Shown: in pieces, positions 25,577 through 34,978 of the stretch
Layout of the letters: the number at the start of each line of letters is the position of its first letter
Position numbering within the stretch: position 1 is the stretch's first letter
Origin: an uncultured Rhizobiaceae group bacterium
GTDB taxonomy: Bacteria; Pseudomonadota; Alphaproteobacteria; Rhizobiales; Rhizobiaceae
Direction of reading: 5' to 3'
Assembly (NCBI GenBank): GCA_937930845.1
Contig: CALHBJ010000003.1
Location: 1-64,000 of the forward strand
Length of the DNA: 64,000 bases
Translations under genes and position numbers: made by a program
The notes under the pieces: model-generated
Database searches by the model: none
The model's input: the letters and a program-made list of their open reading frames with translations, nothing else
Told to the model about the DNA's origin: nothing

Positions 25577-27151
25577 ATGACGCTACAGGGTGCGCGTAAA
25601 ACCGGACATTTTTCCAAGACAGCGGCACGTCCGCCCGCTTCTGCCACGCCAACAAACGGGCATATTGGTGATGGCAATGGCGTGCAGGCAAATGCGCCCG
25701 GTCAGCGCATTGGCATAAATTCATCAGCATCCTTGTCGCCCACCCAATCTGCGGCCATCGACAGGAAACGGGCCACAGATGGTGCGCAGGAAAAGCCTGC
25801 CGCTTCTGCACCGCGCAAAGCCGGTGAAGGCGATGTGGCAAATGCACTTCTTAATCTTGAACGCGAAGCCAGACAGGCGGAAACAGAAGCCGAACTTGGC
25901 TATCTGATCGTCAATGGCTCGCGGGTTGCTGTTCAATATCGGCAGGCATTGCTGCTGCTGCGGTCCGGCCCTGCCAAACACCGGGTTGTTGCGGTGTCGT
26001 CCCTGTCGGCAATTGACCGCAACTCGACTTTCATTCGCTGGATCGAACGGTTGGCAGGCGAGAAACTTGCCGGTGAAAATGCCACCAAGATTGTCAGCTT
26101 TGATGCACGGGCAAAACTTGCCGGTTCAGATCTGGATGCCAGTTCCTATCCGTTTTCGAAAATGGCTTTCTTGCCGTTGCAATTGCGCGACGGCACGGTA
26201 TTCGCCTATCTGCTGCTCACACGGGAAGCCGACTGGGACGAGCGCTCGCTCGTGGCGGGGGCGCGTTTGTGCGAAACGTTTTCCCACGCCTGGGAATTCA
26301 TCAGCGGGCCCAAGCGGGCCAAGCGTAAGCTGAAATCCAAGTCCTTGCTTTTGGCTCTTGGGGCGGCGGGAATTGTGCTGGCGGGATTTTTGCCCGTACC
26401 ACTTTCGGCCCTGGCACCGGCGGAAGTTACCCCTGCGAACCCGTTTGTTGTGGCCGCACCCATTGATGGGGTGGTGGAAACCATTGCTGTTGACCCAAAT
26501 ACGATGGTCAAAAAAGGCGATGTGCTGTTCAGGTATAATGATACCGATTTGCGCAATCGGCTGAAACTGGCTGGGCAAGCCGTCAGCGTGGCCGAGGCCA
26601 GATACCAGCAAAGCGTGCGCACGTCCTTTGCCGACGCGAAGGCCAAACGTGAGCTTTCGATTGCCCAAAGCGAATTGCAACTCAAGGCAGGTGAATATGA
26701 CTATGCCAGGGAACTGATGGATAAGGCGGTCGTCACCGCCGGATCCAGCGGCCTGATCATATTTGCTGATAAAGACACATGGACGGGACGCCCGGTTTCA
26801 ACCGGAGAACGGATCATGCGAATTGCGGATCCTGCAAAGGTTGAGATGACTCTAAGCCTGCCGGTGGCGGATGCGATCGTTCTTGAAAAAGATGCGCCAG
26901 TGCAGCTTTATCTCGACAGTGATCCGCTCAAGGCGATTTCAGGCAAACTGGTCAGCGCCAGCTTTCATGCCCAGCCCGATGGGGCCGGGACATTGAGCTA
27001 TAATGTGCGCGCGACCTTTGATGCCAATGATCAGGATATTCCACGCATTGGATTGCGCGGCACGGCGAAAGTGTATGGCGAAGATGTTTCGCTGGCGTAT
27101 TTCCTGTTCAGAAAACCCCTCTCGGTGGTTCGGCAATGGATCGGTTACTAA
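25577..27151 (+). CDS. GAF-like domain plus HlyD-type membrane-fusion protein
   Basis: 524 aa. Residues 1-80 look disordered. Residues ~90-240 resemble a GAF fold (AVQYRQALLLL, then RWIERL, LPLQLRDGTVFAYLLL) and should be cytoplasmic. A membrane helix lies at ~257-276. A lipoyl half-domain (APIDGVVETIAVDPNTMVKKGD, given here only by position ~300), a short hairpin (~335-385) and the closing half (VTAGSSGLIIF) follow in the periplasm. A cytoplasmic sensor on an adaptor protein is unusual. The gene overlaps the M50-like gene by 16 bp, so the two are probably made together. The domain call for the N-terminal part is moderate. Confidence 0.78.
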   Translation: MTLQGARKTGHFSKTAARPPASATPTNGHIGDGNGVQANAPGQRIGINSSASLSPTQSAAIDRKRATDGAQEKPAASAPRKAGEGDVANALLNLEREARQAETEAELGYLIVNGSRVAVQYRQALLLLRSGPAKHRVVAVSSLSAIDRNSTFIRWIERLAGEKLAGENATKIVSFDARAKLAGSDLDASSYPFSKMAFLPLQLRDGTVFAYLLLTREADWDERSLVAGARLCETFSHAWEFISGPKRAKRKLKSKSLLLALGAAGIVLAGFLPVPLSALAPAEVTPANPFVVAAPIDGVVETIAVDPNTMVKKGDVLFRYNDTDLRNRLKLAGQAVSVAEARYQQSVRTSFADAKAKRELSIAQSELQLKAGEYDYARELMDKAVVTAGSSGLIIFADKDTWTGRPVSTGERIMRIADPAKVEMTLSLPVADAIVLEKDAPVQLYLDSDPLKAISGKLVSASFHAQPDGAGTLSYNVRATFDANDQDIPRIGLRGTAKVYGEDVSLAYFLFRKPLSVVRQWIGY

Positions 27152-29280
27152 AAGGCGAGGGCGAGGAAAAAATTCCACTCCCGGTTTTACGGGATGATCT
27201 GGAAATCGTTCCCACCGCTCCGCAATCCAATGGCGCACCTGCCTGGGTCATTTTTGACCCCGTTGGCAGCCGGTATTTCGAAATTGGCCGCGAATTGCTG
27301 GACATGCTGACCTTGTGGCGTGTGGGCGATGTGGACAAGCTGATCCGCAGCATCAAGCAGGAATATGGCCGGGTTATCGTTGTTGACGATGTCAAAGAGG
27401 CGATCCATTTTCTCATTTCCAGTGCTCTGGTACGCGATATTCCCGGCAATGATTATAAAATGCTGGCGCAGAAACAGGCCTCGGAAAAGAAGAGTGTCTG
27501 GTCGACGGCCATGCATTCCTATCTGTTTTTTAGAATTCCGTTGTTCCGGCCTGACAGGTTTCTACGCGCCACCTGGCCGGTCGTATCGCTGCTGTTTACC
27601 CGTATCGCGGTGTGGATTTATGTGCTGATGGGCATTGCAGGCCTCTATCTGGTCTCGCGTCAATGGGATCAGTTTACAGGCACGTTTCAATACATGCTGT
27701 CCTGGCAGGGGGCGGTTTTTTATGGTGTCAGTCTCGTTCTGGTGAAGTCCATTCATGAATTGGGCCACGCCTATATGAGTGTGCGCTACGGGTTGAGGGT
27801 GCCGACAATCGGCATCGCCTTCATGGTGCTGATGCCGGTTTTGTATACCGACACCAGTGGTGCCTGGCGGCTTCGTTCACGGCGCAAGCGGCTGATGATC
27901 GATGGGGCCGGGATATTTACCGAACTGGCGCTGGCTGCGATTGCCACATTGCTGTGGGTTTTTCTCCCCGATGGGGGTGTTCGTTTAAGTGTGTTTGCGA
28001 TTGCGGCCACTTCCTGGGTCACATCCCTGGCAGTGAACCTCAATCCGCTGATGCGGTTTGACGGCTACTATATTTTGTCGGACACGCTTGGTTTCCAAAA
28101 CATGCAAAGCCGTGGTTTTGAAATGGCGAGATGGCGTTTGCGCGAAGCCTTGTTTGGGTTGGGCGAACCTGCACCGGAAACACTTTCGGTAGGTTTGCGC
28201 CGCACGATCATTGTCCATGCGTGGGCCACATGGATTTATCGCTTCTTTCTGTTTCTGGGCATTGCGCTGCTTGTCTACACATTCTTCATCAAGATCGTCG
28301 GCATTCTTTTGTTCGTCGTGGAAATCCTATGGTTCATCCTGCTGCCGGTTTGGCGGGAGTTGAAACACTGGTGGGAAATTCGGAGTAAGATCATGTCTTC
28401 AAAACGCACATTCGGTGTGGCTGCTGGTGCAATCGCGGTCGCTATTCTTGCGATCATTCCCTGGTCGACGCGCATTTCCATCCCCTCCGTCATGACCGCG
28501 CAAAAAGAGCAATCCATATTCGCACCTTTCCCGGCGCAAATCGCCAAGCATAATTTGCGCAACGGTCTGGTCGTCAACAAAGGGGATGTCATTGCCACAT
28601 TGATTGCGCCGCAACTTGATCTTGATCTGCGCCTGGCAAAGGAAAAAGCGTCCTTGCTGGAATCGCGTATCGACCGAACAGGCTCCGACGATCAGGACCG
28701 GGCCTCTTTGATTGTATTGACCAATGAGCTGGAAGAAGTGCGCGAAAAACTGGAGGGTCTCAGCCGGGTTCGCAAACAACTGGTTGTGCGCGCTGCCTTC
28801 AATGGGGTTATCGTCGATGTCGATCCGGAGCTTCATGCGGGACTTTGGGTCAACCAAAAAGTCCCCCTGGCCCTGCTTCAGGCAGGCAGCGGCCCACGCA
28901 TCAAAGGGTATGTGAGCGAAGCGGATGTGTTTCGTTTCAACGCCGGGGCCACGGCACGGTTTGTTCCAGATAATCCTGAATTAGCGAGCTTTGCTGTTCA
29001 GGTGGAAGATGTGTCTCAAGCTGCCGCTGAACAGCTCGATTCGCCCTATCTGGCGCTTCCCTTTGGCGGCTCCATTCCCATTGAAGAGGCCCGTAAGGAG
29101 GAGCTTCGTCCGGCAGAAGCAGCCTATGCTGTGGCGCTGGTGCCCAATGCCGAGGCGGGTGTTCTAACACCGCGCAAAGCAGTGCGCGGCGTTTCTTTGA
29201 TTAAAGGGCAACCCCGCAGCTTTTATGACCGGGTTAAAACCCAGGTATTGAAAGTGCTGGTGCGGGAAATGGGCGTCTAA
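27136..29280 (+). CDS. M50 peptidase-like membrane protein fused to a HlyD-type domain
   Basis: 714 aa. Residues 1-100 resemble a PqqD-like domain (VIFDPVGSRYFEIG). A multi-helix membrane part follows with the zinc motif HELGH at 207-211 and the second M50 motif NPLMRFDGYY from residue 303 (Asp309 as third ligand). More helices extend to ~430. Residues ~440-600 add a lipoyl/HlyD-like periplasmic domain (IFAPFPAQIAKHNLRNGLVVNKGD). Such fusions occur beside HlyD and TolC genes; a role in exporting or processing large surface proteins is inferred. All zinc ligands are present, so it may be an active site-2-type protease. The start overlaps the GAF-HlyD gene. Confidence 0.85.
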   Translation: MDRLLKGEGEEKIPLPVLRDDLEIVPTAPQSNGAPAWVIFDPVGSRYFEIGRELLDMLTLWRVGDVDKLIRSIKQEYGRVIVVDDVKEAIHFLISSALVRDIPGNDYKMLAQKQASEKKSVWSTAMHSYLFFRIPLFRPDRFLRATWPVVSLLFTRIAVWIYVLMGIAGLYLVSRQWDQFTGTFQYMLSWQGAVFYGVSLVLVKSIHELGHAYMSVRYGLRVPTIGIAFMVLMPVLYTDTSGAWRLRSRRKRLMIDGAGIFTELALAAIATLLWVFLPDGGVRLSVFAIAATSWVTSLAVNLNPLMRFDGYYILSDTLGFQNMQSRGFEMARWRLREALFGLGEPAPETLSVGLRRTIIVHAWATWIYRFFLFLGIALLVYTFFIKIVGILLFVVEILWFILLPVWRELKHWWEIRSKIMSSKRTFGVAAGAIAVAILAIIPWSTRISIPSVMTAQKEQSIFAPFPAQIAKHNLRNGLVVNKGDVIATLIAPQLDLDLRLAKEKASLLESRIDRTGSDDQDRASLIVLTNELEEVREKLEGLSRVRKQLVVRAAFNGVIVDVDPELHAGLWVNQKVPLALLQAGSGPRIKGYVSEADVFRFNAGATARFVPDNPELASFAVQVEDVSQAAAEQLDSPYLALPFGGSIPIEEARKEELRPAEAAYAVALVPNAEAGVLTPRKAVRGVSLIKGQPRSFYDRVKTQVLKVLVREMGV

Positions 29281-29446
29281 GACGCTATTTGAACTCAAAC
29301 TGTTTCTTAACATCACCGGCGTTTCCTGGCGGTGTTTGTATGGAAAACTGCCTAAATCTCCCTATATTGAATAATATCGTCGCAATTTCCCGACGGGCTG
29401 GTTAGGCCTGCAGGTGCGATAAAAGTTTTTTCAGGAGGGAGTTTCC

Positions 29447-30535
29447 ATGGCCGCAATGAGCAAATTCGACAAAGAGATCGAAAAGACCCGCAGCACCGTC
29501 GAAGAGATGCGTAACAAGATCAAGCAATCCGGTGTTGTGCTGGAGGAATTGTCGAAGGCTGAAACCATTGGTGACATGGATTTCGATATTGAGAATGCCC
29601 GCATTCAGGATGTCCTCAACCAGCAAAAGGTGATGGAAGGCAATATCGCTGATCTGATTATCGGCCTGGAAGATGCCACCAATGTTTTCGGTTCTGAATT
29701 TGAATCGATGAAAAGCTATACCGGATGGGAAAGCTTCATTAACCTGTTCTCAAAGCAACGTGCCCAGCGCATGCGCACGGACCGGGTGCGCAACATGTCG
29801 CTTGCTGGAAACCTGCAGGAGCTTTTGACAAAATCGGATACAATTACCGGCATATTGCAGGAACAGGAAAAGGTTCTTGATGAGCGATATGCAACTTCTG
29901 AATCGTCGCTGCGCGAAGTGATTGAGCGCCGCAAAGGCACGATCGCCACTCTTGAAACCACCCAGGCGCGTATTGAAGAACTGAACCCGATATTGCTTGA
30001 TCTGGAAAACCAGATTTCGGTTGCCACCAATCAGTCCAAACGTGCTGACCTTGAAAGCGAGCGCTCCCAGCTGGCGACCGAATATAATGCGGCACAGGCG
30101 AAGGAGCAGGAATTGCTGGCGGAAAGTCAAACGCTGGAACGCTACACGTCAATGTTTCAAACCTTCGTGGATTCGCTGAATAACCAGAAAGCGGCGCAGG
30201 CAACCCTGATCAACAAGCTTACCATCGACACCGAACAACGTATTGTCTTGTACAAGGCGCTGGAAGATTCGTTGAAAACGGCCGCCCAACAGGATGTGGC
30301 CCACAAGATCAACACCCTTGGCAATCAGGTGGACACGGCTGCTGAAAGCACCATGGCCGGAATTGGTGCCGCCGCCCAAAGCCACATTGGTGATCTTTTG
30401 GAGATGCATGAAAAGAATATGGTGTCGACCAAGGATATTCAGCGTCGCAAACAATTGGCAGATGATGCATTTGCCCGGCGGTTCCAGGAAGTTATGGACA
30501 AGCACAACAAGGCTGACTACGTGGCGCAATCCTGA
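29447..30535 (+). CDS. Coiled-coil protein heading the AAA+ operon, 362 aa
   Basis: Function unknown. Nearly the whole chain is helical and charged, with long coiled coils at ~15-85 and ~120-240 and a second helical block at ~240-340. No signal peptide or membrane segment is seen, so it should be cytosolic. The layout recalls TelA-type toxic-anion-resistance proteins, but I do not see enough conserved residues to assign it. A near-perfect ribosome-binding site (AGGAGGGAG) lies 7 bases before ATG 29447, suggesting high expression. It heads five same-strand genes with short gaps. The 166-bp gap before it probably holds the promoter (TATATT near 29363). Confidence 0.72.
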   Translation: MAAMSKFDKEIEKTRSTVEEMRNKIKQSGVVLEELSKAETIGDMDFDIENARIQDVLNQQKVMEGNIADLIIGLEDATNVFGSEFESMKSYTGWESFINLFSKQRAQRMRTDRVRNMSLAGNLQELLTKSDTITGILQEQEKVLDERYATSESSLREVIERRKGTIATLETTQARIEELNPILLDLENQISVATNQSKRADLESERSQLATEYNAAQAKEQELLAESQTLERYTSMFQTFVDSLNNQKAAQATLINKLTIDTEQRIVLYKALEDSLKTAAQQDVAHKINTLGNQVDTAAESTMAGIGAAAQSHIGDLLEMHEKNMVSTKDIQRRKQLADDAFARRFQEVMDKHNKADYVAQS

Positions 30536-30563
30536 CGTGGGGATCGGGATTTAGGGGATCAGC

Positions 30564-31748
30564 ATGTCGGCTTCTGAAACTGATGGGGAGGCACCCGGTA
30601 ACGGGCTGGACGCCAAAGCCGCGACCGAACGGTATTTCAGCGGTATCAGTTCTGCGCTGGATGGCCTCGATGCCTATCTGGCTGATGAGGAATCGCCGTT
30701 TTATCGCCATGAGCTGACCGGCAGCATTTTGTCGGGCTATCTGGACCGGCTGCGGCATTCCTATGATGCATGGGAAAACCGGGTCAGCTTCGCCGAACGG
30801 TTTCGCATCAACCGTGCTGAAAGTGGCTATCCGGCGTTTCATCATGTGCTGGACCTGGACAGTGATGCCCGTAATGCGGAAAAAGACCTGGCGAAAATTC
30901 CTGATGCCGACCAATTACGCCAGGAAATGATCGACTTCATCTTGCTGAAGAAAGCCTATCCGGCGCCGATCAAACGGACCATGGCCAAGCGACTGTATCT
31001 GGAACATGTGCAGCAAGGTGATGTGTTCTCGCCATTTGTGTTGCCGGAAACGGTGCGTGTTTCGGTCAATCCCAAAACCAATCGCCCCTATTATGTGGTG
31101 CACTGGGGCGCTTTCGACGGTTCTGCCAATATTCCGCTGGTCTACATTGCAGTGATTGAAGATTCATCGAGCCAGATGGTCGGCAAATTGTTGGAGCCAA
31201 ACGGGCAGCTTAAACCCGATCTGAACATTCCATTCCCCATTGAAGGCCTGTTGAACCCGGAACTGGCCCATCAGTTTGACGATTTTTGCGAAAAGAATTC
31301 CAGCTACGGTCTGACGCTGGCCACCATTGCCGACAACATGGACAAGGATTTTGAGTTCCTGCACCCCAAGCAATTGCGCCGTATTGTGATGGGGCCATTT
31401 TATGGGGCAGGGGTTACCAGCCATGGGCGGGTGGTGGAGGATATTCTGGCCTCGGTGAGCAACCCCGACAACGCCTGGATGCTGACCTGGACCCAACAGG
31501 AATTGTTTTCAATCTCGGAAAAAGCGGCAAAGTGGGGCATCTGGGGATCCACCCCCGCCCGGCAGACCTATCACATTGAAACGGATGATCTGGAAGCCGT
31601 TCGCCAGGGGGTGTCGGACTACCAAAAGCACGCTCTCGTTCCCCATGAAGCCTATCAGGCGATCTATGCGAGTGGAAAACGCGATCAGGTATTTGCTGGC
31701 TACAAGACACATGTTGTCAGCGGCGGCCAGGTATTAAGGGACTTTTGA
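30564..31748 (+). CDS. Conserved hypothetical protein of the AAA+ operon, 394 aa
   Basis: Not recognised. A helical N-terminal half (residues ~20-130) precedes a mixed alpha/beta half with VRVSVNPKTNRPYYVVHWGAFDG (residues ~170-195, cited by position) and PFYGAGVTSHG. There is no signal peptide, membrane segment or nucleotide-binding motif, so it should be cytosolic. AGGGGA precedes the ATG. Its stop overlaps an in-frame TTG of the ATPase gene, so it is tightly linked to the ATPase and may be an adaptor or substrate-recognition partner. Confidence 0.62.
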   Translation: MSASETDGEAPGNGLDAKAATERYFSGISSALDGLDAYLADEESPFYRHELTGSILSGYLDRLRHSYDAWENRVSFAERFRINRAESGYPAFHHVLDLDSDARNAEKDLAKIPDADQLRQEMIDFILLKKAYPAPIKRTMAKRLYLEHVQQGDVFSPFVLPETVRVSVNPKTNRPYYVVHWGAFDGSANIPLVYIAVIEDSSSQMVGKLLEPNGQLKPDLNIPFPIEGLLNPELAHQFDDFCEKNSSYGLTLATIADNMDKDFEFLHPKQLRRIVMGPFYGAGVTSHGRVVEDILASVSNPDNAWMLTWTQQELFSISEKAAKWGIWGSTPARQTYHIETDDLEAVRQGVSDYQKHALVPHEAYQAIYASGKRDQVFAGYKTHVVSGGQVLRDF

Positions 31749-31750
31749 CC

Positions 31751-33655
31751 ATGGACACGGGCCTCACAACGCTTCGCGAATCCGACATTGAAAAACATCT
31801 TGGCGTGGCCCAGTCGCTGGTGACCCAGTTTGTGGTGGTCACGACCGGCACATCGAAAAGCAATACGGAGATTGCCGGGACGCGCCGGCGATTTGTCTCC
31901 ACAGTGTCAACTGCGGGGGCGAAGTCGACCAATAAGGTGGGGCTGACGGCGACCGTTTCTGCCATCAATCCTGGTGACGCCCTGTTGTCGCCACTGCAAC
32001 ATGGGTTGATTTACAAAACCCGCCGTGCGGCGGCTGTGGCACTGGCGGTGGGAGATTTGTTTGCCCAGCAGACCGGGCTCGATGCGCTTACCAAGAAGAA
32101 TGTGGGTGGTGACCTGTCCGGTGACGAGACGGGCCGTTTTCGTTCGCTGGTTGAATCATGTGCTTACATCGTTGTGTTTTCTGCGGCTGCTTATCTTTTG
32201 CAAATGTTGCCGGAGGAAGGCGAGCCTGCCAGCGATCTGGCCGAGCCGGATTTTGTGTTCGATACGCCCCAGGATGCGCTGAAAGGGTTGATTGCCGCTG
32301 TTGATCTTGCGGTGGAAGGTGCAGCGGACGACAAGGTTATGACTGCCCGTGCACGCGAGGCGGCGCGCCTGGCGATGGACGAACTGCTCCAGCGGCGCGC
32401 CCGTTTCACGGCACTTGGTTCATTTGAGCAAACTCATTTGCGGCTTGAAAGCGATGGGTTTGAACTGAACGGCTTTGATGTGGCACCCGGCGTGAAGCGC
32501 ACCAAGCTGGTGATGCAATTCAAGAAGCCCAACGAAATCATCGGCAATCATATCGCCAAATATCAGGCGATGAAATTGTCCAAAATGGTGATGGCCTATG
32601 ATTTTGACCGCCAGTTGAACCCGTTTGTGGAACTGGGTGGTTTTCTGTTTACCTTCATCGGCGACGGATCGCCCGGCACGGGCAAGACCATTTTGATCCA
32701 GATGATCGCCGGGATGATCAACGATTATTGTGAGGTCGCCGGATACGGATTTACCTATGAGAATTTTGGCGTCGACCAGATTTCTTCCTATCAGGGCAAG
32801 TCGGGCCAGAACTGCAAACAGTTCGTGTCCAACGTTCTCAACACCAAAACCATTGGATTTGGTACGGTGGACGATATTGATCAGGTTGCCGCCAAGCGAT
32901 CTGACGACAGGGCCTCTGCGGGGCAACAGGAAGTTACAGCTGTATTGATGGAGAGTTTTGCCGGTGCCAATACGGTGGTGCGCGGCAATTGTGCCTTTGG
33001 CATGTTTTCAAACTATCCGGAAAATGTGGATGATGCCCTGCGCCAGCGCGCGGGCGCGCGCTGGCTGGTTGATGGCCCGCAAACCCGCGATGACTATATC
33101 GATATATTTGCGCTGCTTGCGGGCAAGAACCATTCCATTCCCCTGGGCGACCATGAATTGTTTGAGGCGCAGGCAATTGAGCGGGCGGTGGGTGAAGCCT
33201 ATGCGGAACTTTCCAAGCCCCAGGAAGCAGGTATGGATGCCATCTATGACCGGTTCATGAACGAAGTGGGTGAGCCAAAATCCATGGCGGATGTGGGCAC
33301 CTATCTGCACATGATCAAAACCGCAGAGCCGCGCTTTACGGGGCGGGCGATTAAAAATATTACCGACGCCATCAAGATGCGCGCCATGGATATTGAATTG
33401 CCGGATGAATGGTTCGAAACACCGGACGTATTCATGCACAAGGATTACGACACCAAACGTGACATGATCGCGGAACTGCGTTCGCCCTTCACCATGGATA
33501 TGGTGATGCAGGAGATCAACCGATATGCAGATTCCGAATTCCGATATACCGACAAGTCCGATAATGCCGCGGTTGAAGGGATTATTCGCCGCGAACGCCA
33601 ACGTGAAAAAGCCGTTGTGGAAATGGAAGCGATGAAGAAGGACGGGCGCTGGTGA
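31751..33655 (+). CDS. AAA+ ATPase of the five-gene operon, 634 aa
   Basis: The ATPase core occupies residues ~290-480: Walker A GDGSPGTGKT at 304-313, Walker B-like TVDDID at 372-377 with Asp374/Asp375, a sensor-like asparagine segment (GMFSNYPENVDDALRQRAGAR) near 425 with a candidate arginine finger. About 270 residues precede it, including an Ala-rich helical segment (~140-155) that might touch the membrane. The C-terminal ~130 residues are helical. ATG 31751 is chosen because AAGGGA lies 10-15 bases upstream; a TTG six bases earlier overlaps the previous stop. The Walker B has DD rather than DE, worth noting. Likely remodels a protein partner encoded beside it. Confidence 0.8.
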   Translation: MDTGLTTLRESDIEKHLGVAQSLVTQFVVVTTGTSKSNTEIAGTRRRFVSTVSTAGAKSTNKVGLTATVSAINPGDALLSPLQHGLIYKTRRAAAVALAVGDLFAQQTGLDALTKKNVGGDLSGDETGRFRSLVESCAYIVVFSAAAYLLQMLPEEGEPASDLAEPDFVFDTPQDALKGLIAAVDLAVEGAADDKVMTARAREAARLAMDELLQRRARFTALGSFEQTHLRLESDGFELNGFDVAPGVKRTKLVMQFKKPNEIIGNHIAKYQAMKLSKMVMAYDFDRQLNPFVELGGFLFTFIGDGSPGTGKTILIQMIAGMINDYCEVAGYGFTYENFGVDQISSYQGKSGQNCKQFVSNVLNTKTIGFGTVDDIDQVAAKRSDDRASAGQQEVTAVLMESFAGANTVVRGNCAFGMFSNYPENVDDALRQRAGARWLVDGPQTRDDYIDIFALLAGKNHSIPLGDHELFEAQAIERAVGEAYAELSKPQEAGMDAIYDRFMNEVGEPKSMADVGTYLHMIKTAEPRFTGRAIKNITDAIKMRAMDIELPDEWFETPDVFMHKDYDTKRDMIAELRSPFTMDMVMQEINRYADSEFRYTDKSDNAAVEGIIRRERQREKAVVEMEAMKKDGRW

Positions 33656-33683
33656 TGAGTCCTGACCTTAAGGTGCGCACCAA

Positions 33684-34973
33684 ATGAAGCGGCTTGAAGA
33701 TTCCGAACTGATTTTCGGGCGGATGATGCGCATCACCGAACCGCATCTCATCGCGCGGTATAATGAAGCGTTGTCGGGTTTTGGATTGCCGGAAACCAGG
33801 CTTTCGTCTTTTCGCATCGACATGACAGGCTTTTCTCCCGAAGTGGCCGATGAGATTGGCGACCGGCAATATCTCGACCCCCACGGCGTTAACCGGCGCT
33901 ATATCATTCTGTCACCGGTTCAACAGGAATTGCCGGTGGTGCATACTGCCTTTTCCAATACCGGCAAATTGATGCACCAGTTTTTCAATGCCAACAGACG
34001 GGCAATCAATGCGCTCACAATCAAGGACGTGTTGTATGGGGAGATTGATGACCCCATTTTGGTCGTCAATGATATTGAAGATTTGCTGTCAATCGAGCAG
34101 GTGGAATTCAAAGTTCACACCGGGCAGGATCTGGCCAGTCAGGCGCTGCAATTGCGCGTGTTGATCGACCGTTTGCGCAAAGACCCAGATGCATGGCGCG
34201 ATGATGACATGTTGCATGAGATGGTGCGTTTGTCGCAACACACGGGAGACATTCGCACCAATACGCTGGTGCCGGAAGAGGTGGTGTTTCGGCATAACAC
34301 GTTTTGGTCGAGCCACTTTGGTGGCGTCTACGTGTTTATTGATGCCAACCAGACAACGGTGATCGGTGATTCCACCGCACCAGGGTTTCGCCGCTCGCGT
34401 CCCTGGCAGGTGGCCTATATCGATAAGTCTGACACTGAAAATATCTGGCGGTTTTTGGTTGAAACCGCACGGGTTCAAACACCTCGCGGGTCGTGGGTGG
34501 AGAAGTCGGGATATTTGGATCACCGTGTTGAAATGCTGGTGACGATGCTGGCATTTCACCGCGCCTCCAAAGGCAATCACCGACCCGGCGACAAGCGCTG
34601 GGTGCAGCGCTGGATGAATGACAATTCGTCGTTCATTAAAGACGAAGGGACATTGCCGTTTTTGCTGTGGGCCAAGCGGGAAATTGAATCCTGGGCAGAG
34701 ATCGATATTCACGAGGTCGATGCGCGGGGCCGCTTCATCCTCTCAAGGGCCAATCCGGATCATAAGGATGTTTGGCTGGTGAACCGGTTGATCAGCGATC
34801 AGGTGCCGTTTGATTTTGTTGCCCGGTTTGTTTTCAACAAGCCATCATTTTACGAAGATTACCATGATTGGGGTGAAGCGCTGAAAGAGCATGTTGTGAA
34901 AACTGTCTCGGCTTCTTACCTTACCAACAAGGCCGCCATGCGCCGCCAATTATTTGGATTTGAAGGGGACTAG
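33684..34973 (+). CDS. Conserved hypothetical protein of the AAA+ operon, 429 aa
   Basis: Not recognised with certainty; it may be one of the large DUFs found beside AAA+ ATPases in alphaproteobacteria. The chain is a soluble alpha/beta protein with many Trp, Phe and His residues. Visible blocks include SFRIDMTGFSPEVADEIGD near residue 42 and WSSHFGGVYVFIDANQTTV near 210. No membrane helix or signal is present. It follows the ATPase gene after 28 bp and precedes the membrane-protein gene by 5 bp, so it is part of the same operon. Confidence 0.62.
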   Translation: MKRLEDSELIFGRMMRITEPHLIARYNEALSGFGLPETRLSSFRIDMTGFSPEVADEIGDRQYLDPHGVNRRYIILSPVQQELPVVHTAFSNTGKLMHQFFNANRRAINALTIKDVLYGEIDDPILVVNDIEDLLSIEQVEFKVHTGQDLASQALQLRVLIDRLRKDPDAWRDDDMLHEMVRLSQHTGDIRTNTLVPEEVVFRHNTFWSSHFGGVYVFIDANQTTVIGDSTAPGFRRSRPWQVAYIDKSDTENIWRFLVETARVQTPRGSWVEKSGYLDHRVEMLVTMLAFHRASKGNHRPGDKRWVQRWMNDNSSFIKDEGTLPFLLWAKREIESWAEIDIHEVDARGRFILSRANPDHKDVWLVNRLISDQVPFDFVARFVFNKPSFYEDYHDWGEALKEHVVKTVSASYLTNKAAMRRQLFGFEGD

Positions 34974-34978
34974 ACGCG

